From contig CALAZQ010000161.1 of NCBI GenBank assembly GCA_937926325.1, forward strand, positions 1 through 5,690: a stretch of DNA of 5,690 nt, written 5' to 3'. The stretch is from an uncultured Planctomycetaceae bacterium (GTDB lineage: Bacteria; Planctomycetota; Planctomycetia; Pirellulales; UBA1268). The notes beneath the pieces were generated by a model. The model saw only the letters and a list, made by a program, of their open reading frames with translations. It did no database searches and was not told the origin of the DNA. A program made the translations under genes and the position numbers. This document shows positions 1-5,690 of this stretch, in pieces (the stretch's first letter is position 1; every line of letters begins with the position of its first letter).

Positions 1-10
1 TGGGAGAGCG

Positions 11-47
11 GGCCGGGGGGTGTTGCTCGGCTGACAGTGGCCCGGCC
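11..47. repeat. GC-only inverted repeat downstream of the receptor stop
   Basis: GGCCGGG (11-17) is complementary to CCCGGCC (41-47) across a 23-base spacer, just past the receptor's TAG stop (53-55, minus strand). It could fold in the 3' end of the receptor mRNA. No T-run follows on the minus strand, so it does not qualify as a standard intrinsic terminator. In sequence this GC-rich, a 7-bp match may be chance. Nothing else is recognisable in positions 1-52. Confidence 0.2.
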
Positions 48-52
48 GGCGG

Positions 53-2119
53 CTACTCGTCCGCCACGCGGAACCGGCTGACCGTGTCGGTCAGGCCGTC
101 GATCGCCCGCACCATGTGGGCCGAAGCTTGGCGGAATTCGGTCAGCGTCTCGGTGGCCGACCGGGAGCTGTCAGAGAGCGTCACGAGGCTCTCGGCAATC
201 TGGGCGGCTCCGGAGGTTTGGGCCTGCATGCCCTCGTTGACCTGGTCGAATCGCTGATTGAGCCCCTGCACCTTGTCGATGACCGACGCAAACTGCTGGC
301 TGATGTCACCGACGCGGCTGACGCCCGTCTTGACCTCAGCTGCAAACCGGTCCATCTGCATCACACCGGCCGCCACGGCCTGCTGCATCTGCTCCACCAG
401 CCGCTCGATGTCGAGGGTGGCCACCGCCGTCTGATCGGCCAGCCGGCGAATCTCTCGGGCCACCACCAGAAACCCGTGGCCATATTCCCCTGCCTTCTCG
501 GCCTCAATGGCGGCGTTGATCGACAGTAGGTTGGTCTGGTCGGCCACCTTGGTGATCGTCGTGATCACCACGTTGATCTCCTCGGCCCGCTGCCGGATCA
601 CCGCCAGCCGCTCGGAAAACTCGCCCGTCGCCGACTCCAGATGGGCCATCGTCTCACCCACGCCGGCCAGATCGTCCCGGCCGGCTGAGGCCACCTCGGC
701 GGTCTCGGTGGCCACGCCAGCCACGTCGGCCATCGTTTCACCGAGTTCGCGGCCGGTCACCGAAATCTCCCGGCTGGCGACTGCCGCCTCGCCGGTGCTC
801 TTTTCGAGTGCCTGCACGACCGTCTCTTGCTGGGCCGAGGCGGCCGACAGCTGGCGGGCGGTCGAGGTCAGCTCAAGGCCTGACCGCTTTACCTGCGACA
901 CGATCTGCCGCAGACCGACGGTCATGCCGCCGATGTCACGGAGCAGCTGGCCCGATTCGTCGGTGCAGTTGGCGGCAGTATCGCCCTCAAGGGCTGAACC
1001 GGTCAGGTCACCTTCGGTCACGCGGCGGGCCGCCCGGGCAGCCTGTTCAATTCGCCGTGTCAGACTCGTCATGAGCCAATAGATCAGCCCCAGAACCGTG
1101 GAGAAGCCGATTCCTGCAACCAGCAGCGTAAACAGCAGAGGACCTTGAATTCGTCGAACAACATCTTGCTTCGGCAGTTCCATCACTACGGTCCACGACC
1201 CTGTCGGGACATCCGCCGCCACATAAAAACAGGTTTCATCCGAGAACGGGTCGGCGGCAGAAAGGAGGTCGGTGGTGATGGTGGCCCCGGTGTTGCTGTC
1301 ATGAAAGTGCGTGAGAATCTCGGCATAGGGCGTGTCGGCGACCGGCTTGCTCGAAAGCTCCATCGCGGCAACGGTTGACGCAATGATCTTGCCCTTGCGG
1401 CTGACCAAGATGATGTCGAGATTCCAGCCAGCCTCCTGCTGCCGGGCTTTGATGGTTTCCAGGTCTTTGGTGAGTTTGTTCAACGCCCGGTCAACACCGG
1501 CAATACCAGCAAACGCTCCGTCGATCATGATCGGATAGGTCTGCTCGACCATGAGTTTGCCCTCATATTCATAGGGCTCGGTCACCATGGCCTTATTGGT
1601 GACAGTCGGCTGATTGGCCCGCTCGCGGCAGCCGGCGTAGTACAGGCCGTCAAGCAGCACGAGAGGAGAGAGCTTGATCTGGCTCTCCTGAATCTGGTCG
1701 CGAAAGTAGTAGGGGAGAAAGCGGCCGCCTTCACCAAGGGCTTCGGCAGGAAGTTTGTCGCCGGCCTCGGCATCTTGGCCATCAGCATTCGGTTCGTACC
1801 CGAAATAGGCCGCTGTGAATTGCGGATTGCCCTCAAGCACCGAGCGTGCCAACGCCATCGATTCTTCTCGTCGGCCGAACAGGCCGTGTTCGGCAGCCGT
1901 GGCCATCGTTCGGGCAGCCGTGACGGCTTCCAGGGTGCCGCGGTCGATTTCAGTCGCGACGACCCCGGCCCGTTCGTGGAGAATCTCTTCAGCAAATTCA
2001 AGCAGAACGGTTTCAATACTCTGCGAGTTGGTGATGTGCACGACCGCAAAAATCACTGCCACTGGCAGAATGCCCAGCAGCAGCATGCGGTAGCGGATTC
2101 CAAGAGCGGAAAATTGCAT
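53..2119 (-). CDS. Methyl-accepting chemotaxis-type receptor with dCache sensor, HAMP and WspA-like signalling domain
   Basis: A 688-residue transmembrane receptor that should sense an extracytoplasmic ligand and control a CheA-type kinase. A short cytoplasmic N-terminus leads to TM1 (about residues 12-30), then a periplasmic dCache-like sensor (about 31-325). The sensor shows RFLPYYFRD at 133-141 and [12 protein letters not shown] at 179-190, followed by a YPI...GIAGVD stretch typical of this fold. TM2 lies at about 326-352 and HAMP at about 351-406. The rest is the MA coiled-coil domain. Its hairpin tip (about 527-571) reads [24 protein letters not shown], then [12 protein letters not shown], which resembles WspA-type receptors more than the common AARAGExGRGF form. 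The C-terminus (SRFRVADE) has no CheR-docking pentapeptide. The start gives a complete TM1 but has no clear Shine-Dalgarno; Met12 is a less attractive alternative. No chemotaxis gene is adjacent, so its pathway (motility or a Wsp-like output) is inferred. The ligand is unknown. Confidence 0.97.
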   Translation of the reverse strand: MQFSALGIRYRMLLLGILPVAVIFAVVHITNSQSIETVLLEFAEEILHERAGVVATEIDRGTLEAVTAARTMATAAEHGLFGRREESMALARSVLEGNPQFTAAYFGYEPNADGQDAEAGDKLPAEALGEGGRFLPYYFRDQIQESQIKLSPLVLLDGLYYAGCRERANQPTVTNKAMVTEPYEYEGKLMVEQTYPIMIDGAFAGIAGVDRALNKLTKDLETIKARQQEAGWNLDIILVSRKGKIIASTVAAMELSSKPVADTPYAEILTHFHDSNTGATITTDLLSAADPFSDETCFYVAADVPTGSWTVVMELPKQDVVRRIQGPLLFTLLVAGIGFSTVLGLIYWLMTSLTRRIEQAARAARRVTEGDLTGSALEGDTAANCTDESGQLLRDIGGMTVGLRQIVSQVKRSGLELTSTARQLSAASAQQETVVQALEKSTGEAAVASREISVTGRELGETMADVAGVATETAEVASAGRDDLAGVGETMAHLESATGEFSERLAVIRQRAEEINVVITTITKVADQTNLLSINAAIEAEKAGEYGHGFLVVAREIRRLADQTAVATLDIERLVEQMQQAVAAGVMQMDRFAAEVKTGVSRVGDISQQFASVIDKVQGLNQRFDQVNEGMQAQTSGAAQIAESLVTLSDSSRSATETLTEFRQASAHMVRAIDGLTDTVSRFRVADE

Positions 2120-2369
2120 GGCTCAGTGTTGGCGAAGCAGAGGCGTGAAAAAGAACGGCGGCCGCACGAGGAAATCTGGTAAGAGCCTTCCTTCACACTA
2201 GGCTACCTTGTAAAACCTTGCCGGTGAGTAAGAAAAAACGGTCAGCCGGGGAGACGGCCGCTTGCTTCAGCCGCTACATTCGCTGCAATCGGCTCGATGA
2301 CCGATCGTCTGCGGTTCCCGACTCTCAAAAGGTTCGAATCCGACGATTTCATCCCCCTTTGGGCTTCCC
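2120..2369. promoter_or_regulatory. Divergent intergenic region between receptor and HAD gene
   Basis: These 250 bases separate two divergently transcribed genes and must hold promoters for both. The stretch 2205-2240 is notably AT-richer than its surroundings. On the plus strand TTGTAA (2208-2213) and TAAGAA (2229-2234) vaguely resemble -35 and -10 boxes, but the 15-base spacer is short and the assignment is weak. No sigma-28 or sigma-54 consensus is visible for the receptor. ACCTTG occurs twice, ten bases apart (2205-2210 and 2215-2220), which could be a protein-binding site facing either gene. The part next to the HAD gene (2288-2347) contains inverted repeats described separately. There is no ORF with coding character here. 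Confidence 0.4.
2304..2347 (+). repeat. Inverted repeat / possible mRNA hairpin in the leader of the HAD-ilvA genes
   Basis: ATCGTC (2304-2309) pairs exactly with GACGAT (2342-2347). Just inside, GGTTC (2313-2317) can pair with GAATC (2336-2340) with one G-U wobble, giving an extended bulged hairpin ending 22 bases before the HAD start. A shorter competing stem, ATCGG (2288-2292) with CCGAT (2301-2305), shares bases 2304-2305 with it, so the two are mutually exclusive in part. No T-run follows, so it is not a plain terminator, and no known riboswitch motif was recognised. It may have no function. Confidence 0.3.
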
Positions 2370-3014
2370 ATGACCGACACCCCCAACTGGCACCTGCAAG
2401 ACTATGACGCCTTGTTGTTTGACTGTGACGGCACGCTGGCCGACACCATGCCGGCTCACTATCGCGCCTGGCTGCAGGTGACTGAGCGACACGGCCTGTC
2501 GTTTGATGAAGACCGGTTCTATTCGCTGGGTGGACGGCCCACCCGGGACATTCTGGCCACGCTTGCAGTCGAGGCGTCCGTTGAGATCGACCTCGACCAG
2601 GCGTCCGCTCACAAAGAACAGGCCTTCATTGATCAGCTGCCTCACATCGCGGCAATTGATCCGGTGATCGCCGCTGTCCGCCGGGCGCAGGGCGAGCTGC
2701 CCCTCGCGGTCGTCACCGGTGGCTATCAGGCGGTCTGTCGGCAGATCCTCGAGCGACTCGGCCTGCTCGACTGCTTCGACACGATTGTTGCCAGTGAAGA
2801 CACCACCCGGCACAAGCCAGACCCCGACCCCTTCCTGGAGGCCGCCCGCCGGCTGGGAGTACGGCCCGAGGGCTGCCTGGTCTGGGAAGACAGCGACCTG
2901 GGAATTGAAGCCGCCCGCCGGGCCGGCATGGCCTGGATCGATGTGCGAGCCTTCCATCAGCCCCAGCGGCTGACCGGCCGCAACCCGGTGGGGGATGCTG
3001 GAGAATCGGCATGA
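2370..3014 (+). CDS. HAD-superfamily hydrolase, beta-phosphoglucomutase / sugar-phosphatase-like
   Basis: A 214-residue cytoplasmic phosphatase or phosphomutase of the group that includes beta-phosphoglucomutase and E. coli YqaB. All four HAD motifs are present. Motif I is FDCDGTLAD, with nucleophile Asp18 and acid/base Asp20. Motif II is VVTGG with Thr116. Motif III is HKPDPDPF with Lys149. Motif IV is VWEDSDLGIEAA, with metal-binding Glu173/Asp174. Residues 23-90 form the small helical cap, including the GGRPT loop (54-58) that in relatives contacts substrate. Length is normal for the family. The ATG has no Shine-Dalgarno upstream (CTTTGGGCTTCCC), but starting here places motif I at the expected distance from the N-terminus. 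Its stop overlaps the next gene's start as ATGA, so the two are probably translationally coupled. The substrate cannot be read from sequence; a phosphosugar is the family expectation. Confidence 0.95.
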   Translation: MTDTPNWHLQDYDALLFDCDGTLADTMPAHYRAWLQVTERHGLSFDEDRFYSLGGRPTRDILATLAVEASVEIDLDQASAHKEQAFIDQLPHIAAIDPVIAAVRRAQGELPLAVVTGGYQAVCRQILERLGLLDCFDTIVASEDTTRHKPDPDPFLEAARRLGVRPEGCLVWEDSDLGIEAARRAGMAWIDVRAFHQPQRLTGRNPVGDAGESA

Positions 3015-4273
3015 GTCAGCCAGTAGATGACGCCTCCCGGCCGCTGGCCGAGTCGGTCACCCCGGCGGACATTGAGGCAGCGGCGGACCGGATTGCCAGC
3101 GGCATCTACCGCTCGCCCTGTCCGCCCAGCATTCCGCTGTCGGAGCTGACCGGCTGTGAGATTTTCTGCAAGCTCGACCTTTTGCAGCGGACCGGTTCGT
3201 TCAAAGAGCGGGGTAGCCGGAATGCCCTGCTGCTGCTCGATGCCGCCCAGCGAGCCCGCGGAGTGATCGCTGCCTCAGCTGGCAACCATGCCCTCGGCCT
3301 CGCCTATCACGGCAAACTGCTCGGCATTCCGGTCACCGTGGTGATGCCCCGGTTCGCCCCGCTGGTAAAGGTGGCTACCTGCCGGCGGCTCGGGGCCACT
3401 GTTCTGCTGGAGGGAGAAACGTTTGAGGATGCCCGGCGGCGGGCGGTCACGGTGGCTGAGACCGAAGGTCTGCGACTGATTCATGGCTTTGACGATGCCG
3501 AGGTGATCGCGGGGCAGGGGACGATGGCCCTGGAGGTGCTCGACGACGTGCCCGACGCCGATGCCATCGTGGTGCCAACCGGTGGGGCGGGGCTGCTGGC
3601 CGGTGTGGCCGTGGCGGCCAAGGCCAGACGGCCAGGCATCCGCATTATCTCGGTCGAGGCGGCAGCCGCCGCGAGCTTCACCGCATCGTTGGCTGCCGGC
3701 AAACCTGTTGAGGCCCCCGTGAAGCCGACCCTGGCTGATGGCCTGGCGGTGGGCAAGGTGGGCCAGCGGGCCTTCGCCCTGGCCGCCCCGCGGGTTGATC
3801 GGGTGCTTGCGGTCGATGAACAGGCCCTGTCGCTGGCCGTCCTGCGGCTGCTGGAACTCGAAAAGACGGTCTGTGAGGGGGCCGGGGCGGCGGCCCTGGC
3901 GGCGGTGATGGGCGAACTGGGGCGAGAACTGGCCGGCCGCAAGGTGGTGCTGCTGCTTTGTGGCGGCAACATCGACCCCACCATTCTGCATCGGGTGATT
4001 GACCATGGCCTGGCCGCCGATAGCCGGTTGTGGCGGTTCACCGCCCACATCAGCGACCGGCCCGGTGGCATCGCCCGGCTGACCGCGGCGATTGCCGAGG
4101 CGGGGGCAAGCGTGCTGGAGATTGAGCACGACCGGGCTTTCTCCGGGCCTGATGTTTTCTCCACCACAGTCGAAGTGACGGTCGAGACCGCCGACCGCGA
4201 CCATGTCACCCGGCTCTATCAGCAGCTGCGGGACGGTGGCTTTCAGGTGATTCCAGCGACGGGCCCCCGCTGA
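3011..4273 (+). CDS. ilvA: Threonine ammonia-lyase (PLP-dependent threonine dehydratase) with C-terminal ACT domain
   Basis: A 420-residue fold-type II PLP enzyme expected to convert threonine to 2-oxobutanoate and ammonia, the first step towards isoleucine, and possibly to deaminate serine. RTGSFKERGSRNA carries the PLP Schiff-base lysine (Lys65). SAGNHALG (89-96) is the usual substrate/cofactor-binding Asn motif, PTGGAGLLAG (189-198) the phosphate-binding glycine loop, and LCGGNID (316-322) lies near the end of the catalytic domain. ADGLAVGKVG (242-251) is also characteristic. Residues about 342-415 form one ACT domain (AHISDRPGGIARLTAAIAEAGA, then IEHDR), as in the short single-ACT threonine ammonia-lyases. 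The long E. coli IlvA carries a different, larger regulatory region. The start has a good site (GGAG, 8 bases upstream) lying inside the HAD gene. The symbol ilvA is by role; a catabolic TdcB-like role or allosteric control by another amino acid is possible. No other branched-chain gene is in view. Confidence 0.95.
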   Translation: MSQPVDDASRPLAESVTPADIEAAADRIASGIYRSPCPPSIPLSELTGCEIFCKLDLLQRTGSFKERGSRNALLLLDAAQRARGVIAASAGNHALGLAYHGKLLGIPVTVVMPRFAPLVKVATCRRLGATVLLEGETFEDARRRAVTVAETEGLRLIHGFDDAEVIAGQGTMALEVLDDVPDADAIVVPTGGAGLLAGVAVAAKARRPGIRIISVEAAAAASFTASLAAGKPVEAPVKPTLADGLAVGKVGQRAFALAAPRVDRVLAVDEQALSLAVLRLLELEKTVCEGAGAAALAAVMGELGRELAGRKVVLLLCGGNIDPTILHRVIDHGLAADSRLWRFTAHISDRPGGIARLTAAIAEAGASVLEIEHDRAFSGPDVFSTTVEVTVETADRDHVTRLYQQLRDGGFQVIPATGPR

Positions 4274-4347
4274 ACGACTCTCTGCCGACCGTGCCGGTTG
4301 TAGGGCCGCGGGCGGGGTGGCTGGAGAACGTTCGTTTTCTTGTCGAT

Positions 4348-4398
4348 TCCCTCTGATTGACGTGGCGTTGCCGGCCGCCACCAAAGCCCAGAGGGAGG
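4348..4398 (+). promoter_or_regulatory. Nested inverted repeat covering the ribosome binding site of the small ORF
   Basis: TCCCTCTG (4348-4355) is perfectly complementary to CAGAGGGA (4389-4396). Inside it GTGGCG (4362-4367) pairs perfectly with CGCCAC (4376-4381) around an 8-base loop. The right outer arm overlaps the Shine-Dalgarno GAGGGAGG (4391-4398) of the ORF starting at 4404, five bases further on. If it forms in the mRNA, the ribosome would be blocked until the stem opens. This suggests translational control, but it matches no riboswitch class I know and there is no compensatory-change evidence from a single sequence. Confidence 0.4.
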
Positions 4399-4403
4399 CA
4401 GGG

Positions 4404-4580
4404 ATGAGCCATGACGGAAGCTTGGGAATTCACCAACCGAGGCTGTCCGGAAACGGTCATGCAAGCGACACCAGCCGGCTGACGCCCGTCCGCGAACGGG
4501 AGCAGCTGCGGGAGGAGTTGCTGCGACGAATTGTCGTCCGCGAGGAAACACGGCAGTACCTCCGCCGCATGCCTCGCTGA
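4404..4580 (+). CDS. Small arginine/glutamate-rich protein, unknown function (putative)
   Basis: A 58-residue reading frame with a strong ribosome binding site (GGGAGG, five bases before the ATG). I do not recognise a family. The first 25 residues are polar and look disordered. Residues 26-58 contain ten arginines and six glutamates among Leu, Ile and Val, and should form one charged amphipathic helix (REREQLREELLRRIVVREE is its core). Codons in the second half have the G/C-ending bias of neighbouring genes; the first half less so. There is no signal peptide, membrane segment or cysteine pair. It ends 29 bases before the protease start and lies on the same strand, so co-expression is likely. 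The frame stays open upstream to an ATG at 4317, but that start lacks comparable support and would run through the hairpin. The gene could be spurious. Confidence 0.5.
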   Translation: MSHDGSLGIHQPRLSGNGHASDTSRLTPVREREQLREELLRRIVVREETRQYLRRMPR

Positions 4581-4609
4581 GACCGCCGCCAACCTGCCGG
4601 GAGAGAACG

Positions 4610-5690
4610 ATGCAACACCCCGGCCATAAGTTCTCGGGAAGTCGCTTTAGGCTACCGTGGCTGCTGCTGGTAGCGGTGATAATCCTGCCGCAGCAGGCGG
4701 GAGGGCAGGGGCCGACCACCTGGGGCTGGGGCCGGCAGCAGCAGGTCTTCGACCCGGAGCTATTCTCCGACTATCTGCTGAGCGGGCAGACGCCGCATCC
4801 GGCAGTGGCCCGCATCGTCGCCCCGGAGCCGGGCGGGGTGTCGTTGGGCTCGGGGGTGCTCGTCGATGCGAATGCAGCCCAGGGACTGGTGCTGACCAAC
4901 TGGCATGTGATCCGCGACAGCCGCTCGGCGGTGCTGGTGCAGTTTCCCGACGGCTTTCAGTCGGCCGGTACCGTGGTGCGGTTCGATGAGGCCTGGGATC
5001 TCGCCGCGATTTCCATCTGGAAGCCTTCGGCAACGCCGGTGCCGCTGGCCACGCGAAACCCGGCTCCGGGTGAGCCGCTTTCGATCGCCGGCTATGGCCG
5101 CGGCTCGTACCGGGCGCAGACCGGCCGCTGCACTGAATACCTCTCGCCGGGCACGGGCTATCCGCGGGAACTGGTGGAGCTGGCCGCACCCGCCCGGCAG
5201 GGAGACTCAGGCGGGCCAATTCTCGATGCTGAGGGCCGGCTGGCCGGAGTGCTCTTCGGCGAGGGGGAGGGGCGAACGGTTGGCAGCTGCGCCAGCCGCC
5301 TGCGGGTGTTTCTGGCGAGCGTCGGCTCAGACGGCTTTGAGCCGGCGGCAGCACAGTTGGCCGAGGCGACCGCCCCCGCCCAACCGCGGGTGACGAGTCA
5401 ACCTCAGGCCGCCGCCACGCGGCCGCTTGCTCGGCGAGGACCGCAGGTGCAGCCGGCAGGTGTCTCGCTGGGGCGTTCAGTTGCCCAGCCGCAGTCACCG
5501 CCACAGTCACCGGCGGAACCACTTGCAACAGACGCTTCACCCGGCTGGTTGGCGACGGGCGAGATTGCCATTCCCGGCGACGTACTGGCCCACTTCAACG
5601 TGTTCACCAATGGCCAGAATCTGCTCACGGCAGCAGGCGGGTTTGCCCTTGTGCTTATCGGCCTAGGGCTGATCTGGAAGAGCCGGCAAT
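4610..5690 (+). CDS. Membrane-associated trypsin-like serine protease (partial, runs off right edge)
   Basis: An open frame of 360 complete codons with no stop before the window ends; the true C-terminus lies outside. A basic N-terminus and hydrophobic stretch LPWLLLVAVIIL (15-26), followed by QQAGGQG, make a signal peptide or anchor, placing the enzyme outside the cytoplasm. Residues about 60-240 are a chymotrypsin-fold domain with a full triad: His99 in LTNWHVI, Asp130 in DEAWDLAAI and Ser200 in RQGDSGGPIL. Cys174 and Cys227 could form a disulfide. An Ala/Pro/Gln-rich linker (about 244-312, with PQSPPQSPAEP) leads to a second membrane helix, LLTAAGGFALVLIGLGLIW (338-356), then KSRQ. No PDZ domain appears, so it is not a standard DegP/HtrA, although the triad spacing resembles that group. 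The start is supported by GGGAGAG (4599-4605). The substrate is unknown. Confidence 0.93.
   Translation, partial: MQHPGHKFSGSRFRLPWLLLVAVIILPQQAGGQGPTTWGWGRQQQVFDPELFSDYLLSGQTPHPAVARIVAPEPGGVSLGSGVLVDANAAQGLVLTNWHVIRDSRSAVLVQFPDGFQSAGTVVRFDEAWDLAAISIWKPSATPVPLATRNPAPGEPLSIAGYGRGSYRAQTGRCTEYLSPGTGYPRELVELAAPARQGDSGGPILDAEGRLAGVLFGEGEGRTVGSCASRLRVFLASVGSDGFEPAAAQLAEATAPAQPRVTSQPQAAATRPLARRGPQVQPAGVSLGRSVAQPQSPPQSPAEPLATDASPGWLATGEIAIPGDVLAHFNVFTNGQNLLTAAGGFALVLIGLGLIWKSRQ

Noticed and set aside
507..1082. Open frame of 191 codons on the plus strand opposite the chemoreceptor.
   Set aside because: The Ser/Arg/Ala-rich translation mirrors the conserved signalling domain encoded on the other strand; no independent motif is visible.
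2331..2341. GGTTCGAATCC, an exact match to a tRNA T-arm consensus, suggesting a tRNA gene or a tRNA-derived attachment site.
   Set aside because: The flanking bases do not form the T stem (AAAGG against CCGAC fails beyond two pairs). No acceptor stem, D arm or CCA-proximal pairing can be built around it, no second copy is present, and no integrase gene is nearby.
4326..4333. GAACGTTC, a perfect 8-base palindrome resembling half of a LexA-type operator.
   Set aside because: Known GAAC/GTTC LexA sites have a 4-base spacer that is missing here, and an 8-base palindrome is expected by chance. It cannot form a hairpin loop either.
3275..4384. Long open frame of 369 codons on the minus strand, antisense to ilvA.
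   Set aside because: It is a by-product of the G/C-ending codons of a clear, full-length threonine ammonia-lyase. Its translation is rich in Gly, Arg, Pro and His without domains or a ribosome binding site.
4411..4482. Alternative 23-codon frame (starting MTEAWEFTNRG) overlapping the start of the small ORF in another frame, raising the idea of a leader peptide or a frameshift in the small gene.
   Set aside because: The ribosome binding site is better placed for the ATG at 4404, the alternative is very short, and nothing shows that either piece belongs to a longer ancestral protein.
4647..5540. Open frame of 297 codons on the minus strand opposite the serine protease.
   Set aside because: Its low-complexity Arg/Pro/Ala/Ser translation is typical of antisense frames in GC-rich DNA. 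The plus strand carries an intact catalytic triad and signal peptide over the same region.

Overview
The window is GC-rich bacterial DNA with dense coding and strong G/C preference at third codon positions. A planctomycete of the Pirellulales type is my best guess. This rests on the style of the proteins: a WspA-like signalling tip on a dCache chemoreceptor, and a GDSGGP trypsin-like protease with an N-terminal signal or anchor and a C-terminal membrane helix. No marker gene in the window settles the taxonomy.

Layout. Positions 53-2119 on the minus strand hold a complete methyl-accepting chemotaxis-type receptor. A 250-base divergent intergenic region (2120-2369) follows, with a direct-repeat pair and a folded-looking leader. 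On the plus strand come a HAD-superfamily phosphatase/phosphomutase (2370-3014) and an ACT-domain threonine ammonia-lyase (3011-4273), which overlap by the four bases ATGA. A 130-base gap contains a nested inverted repeat ending on a good ribosome binding site. That site precedes a candidate 58-residue arginine-rich protein (4404-4580). Last is a secreted or membrane-anchored trypsin-like serine protease that starts at 4610 and runs off the right edge still open.

How they fit. The HAD enzyme and the threonine ammonia-lyase are almost certainly co-transcribed and translationally coupled. The small ORF and the protease lie on the same strand with no convincing terminator between, so one transcript is possible, but the structured gap could equally begin a new unit or control translation. 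The chemoreceptor is divergent and has no chemosensory partner (CheA, CheW, CheR, CheB) in view. I see no transposase, CRISPR array, RNA gene or phage gene. No unmistakable new system is present; the best leads are the hairpin over the ribosome binding site before the small ORF, that small protein, and the doubly membrane-linked protease.
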